Shown piece by piece: positions 8,892 to 23,800 of a stretch of DNA of 64,000 bases. The position numbers were made by a program, and so were the translations under genes. How positions within the stretch are numbered: the first letter of the stretch is position 1; the number at the start of each line of letters is the position of its first letter. Source of the DNA: CAZABG01 sp964460985 (lineage in GTDB: Bacteria > Chlamydiota > Chlamydiia > Chlamydiales > Parachlamydiaceae); the NCBI GenBank assembly GCA_964460985.1, contig CAYWQX010000005.1, forward strand, positions 28,885 through 92,884, in the 5' to 3' direction. Under the pieces are notes generated by a model. That model worked only from the letters and a program-made list of their open reading frames with translations, was not told where the DNA came from and did no database searches.

Positions 8892-11800
8892 TTACTTTGG
8901 CGGTTTAGTTTGAGAGGCCTTTTTCAAAGCTTCAAGCACAAGGTTGGTTGACGTATCTCCTTCTGTGCTTTCAAAACTGGAGATCCCTTCCGGAAGATCG
9001 GCAGGATCCATGGTAATCGCAATCGCAGCTACCGTATTGACGATTTTATCATTGTCTGGAGCGTTAAGACCGTCATTTTGGGAGCTTGGAACCGCGTTTT
9101 CTTTTTCATGTTTCACAACCATTTGAGACATGGCGGCAAGGGGTGTAACGTTACTGAAAGTGACGGCTCCCTGAGTCATTTTTCCGATATAGGCTAAAGC
9201 TTCATCAACCCCTTTGGCAATGAAAGGTTCTTGAATAGCATTGGTAGCATTATGAGAGCTTCGAATATCGACGGTTACATGCTGGATGATTACGATACCA
9301 TTGATTTGGATTGAATAGACGAAGGAATCTTTTCCAATATATCCAGGAGTTGATTGGTATTTCCATCCGGTCTCTTGAGAAATCTCACCGTGAACGGGCT
9401 TAGTAATGAGTTTAATTGAAGGAGCGCCCGCTTCGTTAAGGGCAGGTATTTGTATGTCTTGCAGCTTCACCACCGTATTTTTAGGCTGTACAATATCAGG
9501 AATCGTAGAAATGATTCCGTTTCTTGTTTCATCTAGCGTGACAAATTCTACTTTTGGAGTGAGGGAAATGTTTAAAGAGAGAGGATTATTGGCAGCTGTT
9601 TGAATCACATTTAAAGTTATCGTGTGAACTTCGCTATCACCATTCCCATCGGTCACTTTATAAGTAAAAGTGTCAACGCCGGAGAAATTAGCATTCGGAG
9701 TATATCTGAAGGAGCCATCCGTATACAAAATTAAAATCCCATTTTTAGGCTGTTCGACAAGAATGGATTGTAGAGGATTATTCTCCACATCGGAGCTGCC
9801 GGATAAAAGTCCTATCTCGCTCGATACTTGCAGCTGATTACCCGATACAAAGCTATAGGATTTATCGGTTGCTAGGGGAGCATCGTTGATAGGATGGATG
9901 GTTAGAGCGATCGTATCGCTTGCTGAAAGCATCGCATCGGTAGAGAGTTCTTGTGTTTGAATAGAAATGACCGCCGATCCATTGTAGTTGGCAGTTGGAT
10001 CAAATTTTAATCCATTTAAAGCTTGGTTGATATCTTGAATAGAACCTGTAATCTCCATCACGCTATCGCCGGTTCCGCTGCCGGTTAATAAGGTGAGCCC
10101 TTGAAGAGTTGATAAAGTCAGCTTTCCATGAGTGGAAATCAAAGTGACTTTATAATCGCCGGTTAGGCCATCGATATCCGTGATCTGGATTTGATTGCCG
10201 TTAGCTTGGGAGAAGATAAGAGAGGTATCTTCATTGATAGTTTGAGCAGCTGGAATGAGATTAACCGGAGTATCATTCACACTCTCTAGATGAATCGAAA
10301 TCGATTTGAGAGTACTTTTGTCTCCGTCATCGGTACGTATATTGAGAAGGATATCTCCATTATAGTTCGCATCGGCTCTAAAGGTCAGTCCATTTAGGGC
10401 TTTATTGATATCTTGAGTAGATCCTCTGATCGCAAGATTTCCCGCCGTGTTATCTAAAATAGTGATTCCGTCTAAACTGCCGAGAGTCAATGTGCCGGAT
10501 CCTACAGATAACGTAACGGTAAGGATAGGATTGTCGATATCTTCGACATATATAGGATTTTGAGTCGCATCCGAGAAGACAAGAGGTGTGTCTTCATTGC
10601 TTGACTGCGGTCCCGGTACCTGAAGAGTGGGTGCATCATTCACTTGGTTTACATCGATAGGAATAAATTTCTGAGTGGTCATATCGCCATCGTTTGCCGT
10701 GAATTCCATGGTCGTAGATCCGTTGAAGTTTAAGCCGGGAGTAAATAGAAGGCCATTTAAAGCTTGGTTGATAGAAAAAGCTGTACCGCTAAAGATAAGG
10801 GTAGAATCGTTAGTTCCTGTTCCCTGTATGAAGGTAAGCCCTTCAAGACCGCTTAAAGTGATTTTTCCATCTGGGGCAGATAAAGTGACTGTTAGGGTTG
10901 TATTATCTATGTCATTTACTTGTAGCGCATTGCCATTTTCTTGAGAGAAGACAATTCCCGTATCCTCTAAAGTGCTTTGAGTGGATGGAACTTGCGAAGT
11001 CGGCTGATCGTTAATCGGACTGATCTGAATATTGATGGTTTTGGTTTCAGAAAGGTTTTGATCAGACACGGTCACTTGGATCGCTGCAGATCCATTGTAG
11101 TCTTTGGTTGGAATAAATTTTAAGCCATCTAATGCCAGATTGATATCTGCTGTATTCCCTGTAAATGTCATCGTTGAATCGTTAGATCCTGTGCCTGCAC
11201 TAAAGTGGATGCCTGATACTTGACTTAAAACGAGTGTTCCATTGGAAGCACTAAGGGTAACCGTTACTTCAGAGCTATCGATGTCCTGCACAATGATCGC
11301 ATTCGAGTTTTCGGGCGAGAAAATAAGGGTGGTATCTTCCTGAACTGCTTGTAAGGAGGGTATAATGCTGAAAGGGGCATCGTTCACAGCGTTTACGTGA
11401 ATATTGATAAGACCTGTATCGGTTAAAGAGCCGTCTGTGGTGGTGACTGAAAGAGAGGCGGATCCTTCAAAGTCAGGATTTGCGTTAAATGCAAGCCCAT
11501 TGAGTGCTGTATTGATAGCTAAAAGAGAGCCGCTAAAGGTCATTGTACTGTCTAGTGTTCCATCTCCTTTTGTAAAGGTAAGGCCTGAAAGTCCATTCAG
11601 GGTGAGAAGCCCGTTGGTTGAGGTTAAGGTGACAGTGACTGATGAAGAATCAATATCTAGTACTGAAATGGCATTTCCATTTGAAGTTGAGAATATAAGG
11701 GATACATCCTCATTAACCGATTGGCTTTGTGGAAGAGATTGTACAGGTTGATCATTTTGAGCGGTCACATCGATTAAGATAGTGGAAATATCCTCTAAAG

Positions 11801-14800
11801 CTCCATCCTCCGTCGTTATTTGGATCTGAGCAGGTCCATTGTAATCTTGAACAGGATCAAATGTTAATCCATTTAACGCCAGATTAACAGCCTCTTTAGA
11901 GCCGCTGATTCTCATCGTTTGATCGGAAATTCCATCGCCCGCTATAAAGGTAAGCCCCGTGGTACCCGCTAGCGTGAGAAGACCATTTTGTGCGGTGAGT
12001 GTCACTGTGATTACGGGAGAGTCCACGTCATTTATCGTGATCGCATTCAAATGACTGCTAGAGAATACGAGAGTTTGATCTTCTTGAACGATCTGTGAAA
12101 CGGGGATCGTATTGATCGGAGCATCATTCACGGCATTAATGGTGATATCAATCGATGAGAGGGTGCTTAAATTTCCATCATCAGATGTGATTTGAAGCGA
12201 TGTAGTTCCATTGTAATTCAAATCAGGATTGAACTTTAGTCCGCTTAAAGCTTGATTCACCGATTCGAGCGTTCCACTAAAAGTCATTGTAGATGAGTCA
12301 TTTTGTCCATTGACAAAGGTTAAACCTTGCGTGCCGTTCAGAGTGATTGAACCATGCTGGGTAGCAAGTTGGATCGTCACTTCATCCGAGTCGATGTCGG
12401 ATACATTAATAGGTATCACAATAGATGTATCTTCATTCGTTACCTGAGGTCCCGGTATTTGATGAACCGGGGCGTCATTGACCGCGTTAACTTGGATGTT
12501 GATATGGTCTACATCTGTGAACTCTCCGTCGCTAGTAGAAATTTGAAGGCTGCTCGAGCCGTTAAAGTTTCTATTTGGAAGGAATTCAAGGCCCTCTAAG
12601 GCCCTGTTAATGTCTTCCTTACTTCCTGTAAACGTCATGGTGTTATCAGAATATCCATCACCTGCCGTGAAAGTAAGACCTGTAATTCCGTTAAGAGTCA
12701 AAGATCCGTTGGTAGCTGTAAGGGTCACCGTGATCGATGGATTGTCCACATCGCTTAAACTAATTGCATTAGAATTTTGCTGAGAGAAAATAAGGGGCGT
12801 ATCCTCATTCACAGTTTGCGCTGAAGGAACTGTATTAACAGGGTGATCATTGACCGCATGGACTGAGATATTCACCTGGCTTGTCTCTGTAAGAGAGCCG
12901 TCGTTTGTAATGATTTGAATGGAGGCAGATCCGTTGTAGTTACTATCGGGTAGGAAGCGAAGGCCTTCTAGAGCTTGGTTAATATCAGCAAGAGTGCCGC
13001 TAAAGGTCATGCTCGTATTATTTAATCCGTCGCCTACAGTGAAGTTTAGCCCCTCGAGAGAATTTAAGGAGAGGGTTCCGTTAGCCGCATTTAATGTAAC
13101 AGTGACGATCGGACTATCGATATCTATGATTGATATTGCATTGGCATTAGCACTTGAAAAGATAAGCGGAGTGTCTTCAGATACGATTTGGGCGACCGGT
13201 ACATTATTAACCGGCGAGTCATTCACGGCATTTACAGATAGGTTAATATTTTTTATGTCTGTCAGAGTTCCATCGGAAGAAACGACTTGAATTAAGCTAG
13301 AACCGTTGTAGTCAGAAGAGGGTGCAAACACTAAACCATCAAGGGCAAGGTTAATATCCGATGGACTTCCTTTAAAGGTCATGGTGCTATCGGAGAGTCC
13401 ATCTCCTTCAATAAAGGTAAGATGAGTAATACCGTTTAAAGTTAAGGAACCGTTAGTCGCAGTCAAAGTGACGGTCCATTCAGAGCTGTCGATATCAGTG
13501 ATTGAAATCAAGTTGGAATTGGCAGAAGAGAAAACAAGCTCACTATCTTCGTTTACTACTTGAGCAACAGGAACGCTGATCACAGGACTGTCATTTACCG
13601 GAGTTACCGTAATATTAATATTGCTTGTATCGGTCAAGGTTCCATCGGATGTGATGATTTGTATCGAGCTTGGACCATTATAGTCCTGATCCGGCATATA
13701 CTGTAGACCGTCCAACGCTCGATTGATGGCAGACAAACTTCCGCTAAATGTCATCGTGCTGTCCGATATTCCATCTCCGGATAGAAAGGTAAGCCCTTCG
13801 ATTCCACTGAGAGTGAGATTTCCGTTAGATGCGCTTAAAGTGACTGTAACAGCTAGGCTATCCACATCCTCTAAAGTGATGGCATTTAAGTTCGCCGAAG
13901 AGAAGATTAAAGCTGTATCTTCATTGACAATCTGCGCCTGAGGAACTTGGTTAAAAGGAGTGTCATTGACAGGAAGAACTGTGATGTTAAGGAGTTGAGT
14001 GTCGGTTAATGATCCGTCTGTGGAGACAATTTCAATCGAACTAGATCCATTGTAATTTGAAAGGGGCATGAAACTTAAGCCATTTAAGGCTGTATTGATA
14101 GCCGTGAGGCTTCCGCTAAATGTCATCGTACTATCGGATATTCCATCTCCGACTGTAAAGGTAAGGCCTAAAATACCGCTTAATGAAAGTGTGCCGTGAG
14201 TCGAAGTTAATGTGACAGTTAACTCAGAGCTATCCACATCGCTTAAAGAGATTGCATTCGAATGAGCGGTAGAGAAAATAAGGGCCGTATCTTCAGAAAC
14301 GACCTGGGCTGCAGGCAGATTATTGATTGGGGTGTCGTTAACAGCCTCTACCTGAATATTGACTAAGCTAGTATCGGTGAGTGTCCCATCGTTTGTAGTA
14401 ATTTGCAGAGTAGAAAATCCATTATAATTTGTCTCAGGAGTAAATTGAAGGCCATTTAACGCGGCGTTAACGTTAGCTTGAGAGCCGCTAAAGGTCATAG
14501 TACTATCGTCGGCCCCTTTGCCATTAATAAAAGTAAGTCCTGTTAACTGGCTGAGTGTGAGCGATCCGTTAGTAGCAGTAATTGTAATAGTTACGATAGG
14601 GCTATCTACATCTTTAATCTGAATTGAATTGGAGTTCAAAGAGGAGAAGACAAGGGTTCCATCTTCAACGACTGATTGGGCAACAGGAACCAAATTAAAA
14701 GGTGCATCGTTTACAGGGTTTATGATGATATTGATATTACCCGTATCGCTTAAAAATCCATCGGTCGTAGTCATTTGAATGGAAGCTGAACCATGATAAT

Positions 14801-17800
14801 TTTCATTTGGATTAAATCTTAATCCATTTAAGGCGGTGTTAATATCCTCTCTTGTTCCCGTGAAAGTCATTGTAGTATCAGATGCGCCATCTCCGATCGC
14901 AAACTGAAGATCGTTCATCTGACTTAATGTGAGCGATCCGTTAGTGGCAGTTAAGGTTACAGTAAGAACCGGGCTATCGATATCGGCAACTTGTACTGTT
15001 CCAGCGAATAGAAGAGGGGTATCTTCATCCGTTGTTTCAAGCGTGGGGAGTATTTGAATAGGATTGTCATTCACAGGTGTGATATGGATATTGATATTAC
15101 CTGTATCGGTGAGATCCCCGTCTTGGGTCATGATCTGGATGGAAGCAGACCCGTGATAGTTTTCTTGTCCCAGGAACTCAAGTCCGTTTAAAGCACTGTT
15201 TATGTCTCTTTGCGTACCTGTGAAAGTCATCGTCGTATCAGATGCGCCGTCTCCTTCAGTGAAGAAAAGCCCTGCGATTTGACTTAAAGATAAAGTTCCA
15301 TGGGTAGCGGTCAAGGTGACCGTCACAAGGGGGCTGTCGACATCGCTGATCGATAGGGTTCCAGGGAAAACTAAAGGAGTATCTTCACTCACTACCTGAG
15401 CTACAGGAAGATTATTGATAGGGGCATCATTGACAGGTGTGATATGAATATTGATCGAATCGCTATCGGTCAGAGCGCCGTCATAAGTTGTGATTTGGAG
15501 ACTGCTAGAGCCTGTATAATTTTCTTTACCCAGAAACTTAAGACCATTTAAAGCGGTATTAATGTCAGCTTGAGTGCCTAAGAAGGTCATCGTTTCATCG
15601 GAAACTCCATCTCCTGAAGTAAACGTAAGACCGCTTGTTCCATTCAAGGTGATGTCTCCGTTAGTGGCAGTCAGAGTCACGGTAACGATAGGGCTATCAA
15701 CATCATTAATTGAAATTTGATTGGAAAAGACAGAGGAGAATGTCAGTATACTATCTTCGTTGATGACCTGAGCGACAGGAACTGAATTGATGGGAGAATC
15801 ATTCACAGGATTTACAGTGATATTAACCGTCTCGGAATCGGTAAGAGTCCCATCCGTAGTTGAAATATGGAGAGAAGCTTCACCATTAAAGTCCTTATTT
15901 GCCAAGAAAACAAGCCCGTTTAGCGCATGATTGATATCAGAGGATGCGCCCGAGAAGGTCATTGTTGTATCGAAAGTGCCATCGCCTACAGTAAAGCTCA
16001 GACCTGCAACTGAGCTTAAGGAAAGAGCCCCTTGAGTGGCCGTTAAAGTGACGGTCAATAGGGAGTTATCAACGTCTGCAATCGAAATCGCATTCGACTG
16101 GCTTTGTGAGAAAATAAGAGGGGTATCTTCATCCACCATTTGAGCGACCGGTACCGTATTCAAAGGAGCGTCATTTACGGGAGTAATGGTGATGTTTATA
16201 TTGTCTATATCGGTTAACTCTCCATCAGATGTAATGATTTGTACACTCGCGGATCCGTTATAATCGCTCACGCCTAAGAATTTCATGCCGTTTAAAGCAT
16301 TATTAATATTTGTAGAGCTTCCTGAGAATGTCATGGAACTGTCGGAAGTTCCATCGCCTGTTATAAAGGTTAAGCCGGTGATTTGGCTTAAGGTAAGAGT
16401 GCCGTTATTCGCATTCAAGGTGACAGTAAGCTCGCTATTATCTACATCCGCCACAGAGATTAAATTGGAACCTGTGAAAAATAAGGGAGTTTCTTCACTG
16501 ATGCTTAAGGAGGCGGGGACTGTATTGAAGGGCTGATCATTGATAGCATTAATAGCGATATTGATGTTGTCAGTGTCGATTAACTCTCCATCGGTTGTCA
16601 CGATTTGGATTGAAGCAGGACCATTATAATTGGATATCGGAGTATATTGCAGCCCATCGAGAGCCGTATTGATGAATTCTTTTGTGCCGCTGAAAGTCAT
16701 AGCGGTGTCAGATACCCCATCACCTGCTTGGAAGGTTAATCCGGAGGTCGAAGAAAGGGTAAGAAAGCCGTTTGTGGTTGTCAGAGTCACCGTGACATTA
16801 GCGTTATCCACATCGTTAATCGTAATCGCATTCGATGTCGCTTGAGAGAATACGAGCGTTGAATCCTCATTCATAACTTGAGCAACCGGTACGCGGTTAT
16901 ATGGAGTATCATTCACAGGATTGATAGTAATATTTACACTCGACGTATCGGTCATGAATCCGTCTGTAGAATTGATTTGAACGCTTGCCGATCCGTTATA
17001 ATTTTCGCGTCCGATGAATTTTAATCCATTCAAGGCTTGGTTAATAGCGCTTTGGCTGCCGCTAAATGTCATACTTTCATCATTTGTTCCGCTGCCTCTT
17101 AAGAAGGTAAGACCCGTAATGCCATTTAACGATAAATGGCCGTTAGTAGAGGTTAAGGTTACGGTAACGGTCACGTTATCCACATCCGATACCGTGATTG
17201 CGTTCGAATGGACGGACGAGAAAATAAGCGGAGTATCTTCATCCACCACTTGGGCCTGAGGCACAAGATTGATAGGAGTATCATTGACCGGATTAATGGT
17301 GATGTTGATGTTATCGATATCCGTTAAAGATCCATCGTTTGTAATTATTTGGATGCTTGCAGATCCATTATAATCGGTAGACCCAAGGAATTTAAGACCA
17401 TTTAAAGCCTGATTAATAGCTGATGGAGTGCCTGTAAAGGTCATAGTACTATCGGACAGGCCATCTCCGTCGCTAAAACTAAGCCCGGAGATCCCGCTTA
17501 AGCTTAAAACACCATGGGTCGCGGTAAGGGTGACTGTTACGGTTGGACTATCGATATCCATTAAGGTGATCGCATTCGAATGGATCGATGAGAAGACTAA
17601 TTCTGTATCTTCGTTGATAAATTGAGCTTGAGGTACCTGGTTAATCGGGACGTCATTCACAGGTATAACTAAAATATTTACTGAATCTATATCGGTAAGG
17701 CTGCCATCCTGAGTGATCATCTGCAGGCTTGCAGAGCCATTATAATTTTCAGCCGGGGTAAATTGAAGCCCTTCCAAAGCGGCATTAATATCGTTTTGGT

Positions 17801-20800
17801 TCCCGCTAAAGGTCACTGTTTGATCTGACTCACCATCGCCCTGACTAAAGGTAAGTCCACTGATTCCACTTAAACTAATCAAACCATTGGTAGCATTTAG
17901 TGTAACTGTAACTACAGGACTATCTATATCCGTCAAACGAAGAGCATTACCATTTGCCTGTGAGAAAATAAGAGGAGTGTCTTCATTTACTGTTTGAGCG
18001 ACCGGAACTTGATTGAAGGGAGCGTCATTGATTGGATTAATCGTGATATTCACATTGTCAATATCACTTAAGATCCCGTCGGTTGTTATCATTTGAACGG
18101 AAGCGGGTCCGTTATAATTACTATTTGGGATAAATGATAGTCCGTTTAATGCACGATTAATAGCGGCTTGAGTTCCGTTAAAGGTCATGGTGCTATCAGA
18201 CTCTCCGTCACCTGCTGTAAAGATAAGCCCAGTAGTGCCGTTTAATGAGATAGACCCGTTCGTTGCAGTTAGGGTGACGGTGATACTCTCGTTATCGATA
18301 TCATTCACAGCGAGAGCATTTGAGTTGGCTGTAGAGAAGACAAGCGCGGTATCTTCATTGACCACTTGAGCGACAGGAACCGTATTCAATGGAGTATCAT
18401 TGACTGGGTTTACCGTGATGTTAATGCTATGTATATCTGTTAAGGAGCCGTCGGTTGTTATGATTTGAACCGAAGCAGAGCCGTTATAATTCGAATTAGG
18501 CAGGAATGAAAGACCATTTAAAGCAGTATTGATAGCGGTTTGAGTCCCACTGAAGGTCATCGTTCCATCAGAGGTTCCATCCCCTGCGATAAAGGTAAGG
18601 CCTGTCGTTCCATTTAAGGTAAGATCTCCATTGGTAGCTGTCAGAGTAACTGTGACCGTGCTACTATCTACGTCGCTTAAAGAGATTGCATTAGAATTAG
18701 CAGTCGAGAAAATAAGCGCTGTATCTTCATTCACGACTTGGGCAACAGGGACAGAATTGATCGGAGAATCATTTACAGGATTTATAGTAATACTAATCGT
18801 ATCGCTGTCTGTAAGTGATCCATCGGTCGTGACGACTTGTATTGAAGCTGATCCATTATAATTTGCGGTTGGTATAAACTGCAGGCCGTTTAGAGCTGTG
18901 TTAATAGCTGCTTGAGTGCCTGTAAAGGTCATCGTCCCGTCTGAGGTTCCATTGCCTGTTTCGAAGGTAAGCCCGGTTAAGCTTCCCAAACTAAGAATAC
19001 CATTTGTAGCGGTGAGAGTGACCGTTACAGATACACTATCAACGTCAGATATCGTGATGGCATTTGAATTAGCGCTTGAGAAGATAAGCGCGGTATCCTC
19101 ATTCGTGATTTGCGCGACGGGAATGGTGTTAATCGGAGTATCATTCACCGCATGCACAGTGATATTGATATTATCGGTATCTGTTAGTGAACCATCCGTT
19201 GTGACAATTTGAACCGAAGCCGATCCGTTGTAGTTTGAGTTCGGTAAGAAAGTAAGTCCATTTAAAGCGGCATTGATATTTGTTTGAGTACCGGTAAAGG
19301 TCATTGTAGAGTCTGAAATCCCGTCGCCGGCTGTAAAAGTAAGACCCGTAGTACGACTTAATGTGAGAGCCCCGTTTGTAGCAGTGAGGGTAACTGTAAC
19401 GGATGTGCTATCCACATCATTTATCGAAATATTTCCGTTAAATATGAGAGGGGTATCTTCGCTTACGGTTTGAGCTTCAGGTACTGTATTGATCGGTGTA
19501 TCATTCACCGCATTGACGGTGATATTGATGTTATCGGTATCGGTAATTGAACCATCGTTCGTTACAATTTGAACAGACGCCGATCCGTTATAGTTAGCCG
19601 TTGGACTGAATTGAAGACCATTTAGAGCGGTATTGATAGCGGTTTGAGTGCCGGAGAAAGTCATCATTTCGTCGGAGGTTCCATCGCCCACTGTAAAGGT
19701 AAGGCCTGCCGTACCGTTTAAGGTAAGGGCTCCATTCGTAGCCGATAGAGTAACTATGACGATCGTGTTATCTACGTCGTTTAAGGAGATCGCATTGGAA
19801 TTAGCATTTGAAAAGACAAGGGTAGTATCTTCATTCACCACTTGAGCGACCGGTACACTGTTAACGGGAGCGTCATTCACTGCGTTGACGGTGATATTAA
19901 TGTTGTCGGTATCGGTAATTGAACCATCGTTCGTTACAATTTGAACAGACGCCGATCCGTTATAGTTAGCCGTTGGACTGAATTGAAGACCGTTTAAAGC
20001 CTGGTTGATCGCAGACTGAATGCCAGTAAAGGTCATGGTGCTATCGGAAGCACCATCGCCATTCGTGAAGATAAGCCCCGTCGTTCCATTTAAGGTAAGG
20101 ACTCCATTCGTAGCAGTTAAGGTGACGGTAACGGTCGTGTTATCTACGTCGTCTAAAGAAATGGCATTGGAGTTGGCTGTCGAGAAGATAAGCGGTGTAT
20201 CTTCATTTACGACTTGAGCGACGGGGACGCAATTTACAGGAGCATCGTTCACCGCATTAACGGTGATATTGATGTTATCGGTATCGGTAATTGAACCATC
20301 GTTCGTTATAATTTGAAGAGAGGCTGAGCCGTTATAGTTAGCCGTCGGGATGAACTGAAGACCATTTAGAGCGGTGTTGATCGCTGTTTGAGTCCCACTG
20401 AAGGTCATCGTTCCATCGGAGGTTCCATCGCCCGCGGTAAAGGTAAGGCCTGTCGTTCCGTTTAAGGTAAGAGCGCCATTGGTAGCGGTTAAGGTGACGG
20501 AAACGGTTGTATTATCGATATCATTAATAGAGATTGAATTGGAATTAACTGTCGAGAAGATAAGCGGTGTGTCTTCATTGACGACTTGAGCGACGGGGAC
20601 GCTATTTACAGGAGCATCGTTCACCGCATTAACGGTGATATTGATGTTATCGGTATCGGTAATTGAACCATCGTTCGTTATAATTTGAAGAGAGGCTGAG
20701 CCGTTATAGTTAGCCGTCGGGATGAACTGAAGACCATTTAGAGCGGTGTTGATCGCTGTTTGAGTCCCACTGAAGGTCATCGTTCCATCGGAGGTTCCAT

Positions 20801-23800
20801 CGCCCGCGGTAAAGGTAAGGCCTGTCGTTCCGTTTAAGGTAAGGGCTCCATTGGTAGCTGTCAGAGTAACTGTCACATTAGAGTTGTCAATATCATTGAT
20901 AGAGATCGCATTAGAATTAGCACTTGAAAAGACAAGGGCAGTATCTTCATTCACCACTTGAGCCACCGGTACACTGTTAACGGGAGCGTCATTCACTGCG
21001 TTGACGGTGATATTAATGTTATCTGTATCGGTTATAGAGCCATCGTTCGTTATAATTTGTACGGAAGCGGATCCGTTATAGTTAGCCGTCGGGATAAACT
21101 GAAGGCCATTTAAGGCAGCGTTGATATTTGCTTGCGTACCGGAGAAGGTCATCGTCCCGTCTGAGATCCCATCGCCTGCAGTAAAAGTAAGCCCCGTTAT
21201 TCCGTTTAAGGTAAGGGATCCATTTATAGCGGTTAAGGTGACAGTGACAGTAGTATTATCCACATCGCTTAAAGAGATGGCATTGGAGTTAGAGGTCGAG
21301 AAAACAAGGGTGGTATCTTCATTGACCACTTGAGCGACGGGGACGCTATTAATGGGTGCGTCATTAACCGGATTGACCGTGATACTAATACTATCTGTAT
21401 CGGTTAAAGAACCGTCGGTTGTGGTGATTTGAACCGAGGCAGAGCCGTTAAAATTCGAATTAGGAATGAATTGAAGACCGTTTAAAGCATTATTGATAGC
21501 AGTTTGAGTGCCGCTAAAGGTCATTGAAGCATCGGAAGTGCCATCGCCCGCGGTAAAGGTAAGGCCGGTAAATCCGTTTAGGGTAAGCGCTCCGTTTGTA
21601 GCTGTTAATGTCACCATGACATTTGTATTATCTACATCATTCAGTGTAATTGCATTGGAATTTACGGAAGAGAAGACAAGGGGTGTATCTTCGTTAATAA
21701 CCTGCGCGACAGGTATACTATTAACAGGAGCGTCATTCACCGCATTAACGGAGATATTAATATTATCAGTGTCTGTTAAAGAGCCGTCAGTCGTTACAAC
21801 TTGTATCGAGGCGGATCCATTATAGTTTGAGTTCGGTAAGAAAGTAAGTCCATTTAAGGCAGCGTTAATGTTAGCCTGAGTGCCTGAGAAAGTCATAGTC
21901 GAGTCTGAAGTCCCATCGCCTGTAGTGAAGGAAAGACCGGTGATACGGCTTAAGGTGAGGGCGCCATTTGTAGCGGTTAAGGTGACCGTGACAGTGCTGT
22001 TATCTATATCGTTAATAGAGATATTTCCGTTGAAGACAAGAGGAGTATCTTCATTAACCGTTTGCGCTACCGGAACGGTATTAATCGGTGTATCATTAAC
22101 TGCATTCACGGTGATATTGATGTTGTCGGTATCAGTAATTGAACCGTCAGTTGTTATGATTTGAATCGAGGCAGAGCCGTTATAATTCGAGTTCGGAAGG
22201 AATTGAAGACCGTTTAAAGCATTATTGATAGTAGTTTGAGTGCCGCTAAAAGTGATCGTACCATCCGCGATTCCATCTCCTGTCGTGAGGTTAAGTCCTG
22301 TCGTTCCATTTAATGTAAGGACTCCATTGGTAGCCGATAAAGTAACGGTTACAGTCGAATTATCTACATCATTAATGGAGATGGCATTGGAGTTAGCAGT
22401 CGAGAAGACAAGCGTTGTGTCTTCATTGACAACTTGAGCGACGGGTACGCTATTTACAGGAGCGTCATTGACCGCATTGATAGTGATATTAATGTTATCG
22501 GTATCAGTAATTGAACCATCGTTCGTTACGATTTGAACAGAAGCCGATCCATTATAGTTTGCGGTCGGAATGAACTGAAGACCATTTAAAGCGGTATTGA
22601 TAGCCGATTGAGTGCCGGTAAAGGTCATCGTTCCGTCAGAGGTTCCATCACCTATAGTAAAGGTAAGGCCTGTCGTTCCGTTTAAGGTAAGGAATCCATT
22701 CGTAGCGGTAAGAGTAACCGTTACAGATCCATTATCAACATCGGATACTGTGATAGCATTCGAATTAGCGCCTGAGAAGATAAGCGTGGTATCTTCGTTG
22801 ACGACTTGAGCGACAGGAACCGTATTAATGGGTGCGTCATTGATTGCATTGACCGTAATATTAATATTATCCGTATCGGTTGTAGCGCCATCGTTCGCTA
22901 CAATTTGAACAGACGCCGATCCATTGTAATTGACGTTTGGGATGAACTGAAGACCATTTAGAGCCGCATTGATCGCAGACTGAGTACCGTTGAAGGTCAT
23001 GGTACTATCGGAGGTTCCATCGCCAGCGGTAAAGGTAAGTCCTGTCGTTCCGTTTAAGGTAAGGGCTCCATTGGTAGCTGATAAAGTAACGGTTACAGTC
23101 GAATTATCTACATCATTAATGGAGATGGTATTGGAGTTAGCAGTTGAGAAGACAAGCGTGGTATCTTCGTTGACCACTTGAGCGACCGGGACGCTATTCA
23201 CAGGGGCGTCATTGACAGCATTGACGGTGATATTAATGTTGTCGGTATCGTTTGTAGAGCCATCATTCGTTACAATTTGTACGGAAGCGGATCCGTTATA
23301 GTTAGCGATAGGTGTGAACTGAAGACCATTTAGGGCGGTGTTGATCGCCGATTGAGTGCCGGTAAAGGTCATCGTTCCGTCAGAGGTTCCATCGCCAGCG
23401 GTAAAGGTAAGTCCTGTCGTACCGTTTAAGGTAAGAGTGCCATTGGTAGCGGTTAAGGTGACAGTAACTATGGTATTATCCACGTCGCTTAAAGAGATTG
23501 CATTCGAGTTAGCGGTCGAGAAGACAAGCGTGGTATCTTCGTTGAGCACTTGAGCGACGGATACACTATTAACGGGGTTATCGTTGACAGGGGTGATGTT
23601 AATATTGATCGTATCGGTGTCAGTTAGGCTCCCATCGGTTGTGATGACTTGGAGGGAAGCAGATCCGTTATAATTAGCAGCAGGAATAAACTGCAGGCCA
23701 TTCAGCGCTGTATTAACGGCCGCCTGGCTGCCGATAAACTTCATGGTTCCATCAGAGATTCCATCGCCCGTTTGGAATGTAAGACCGGTTAAGTTTCCTA

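Noticed and set aside
8892..9700. RTX calcium-binding nonapeptides in the giant protein's tail.
   Set aside because: I looked for GGxGxD patterns and saw none.
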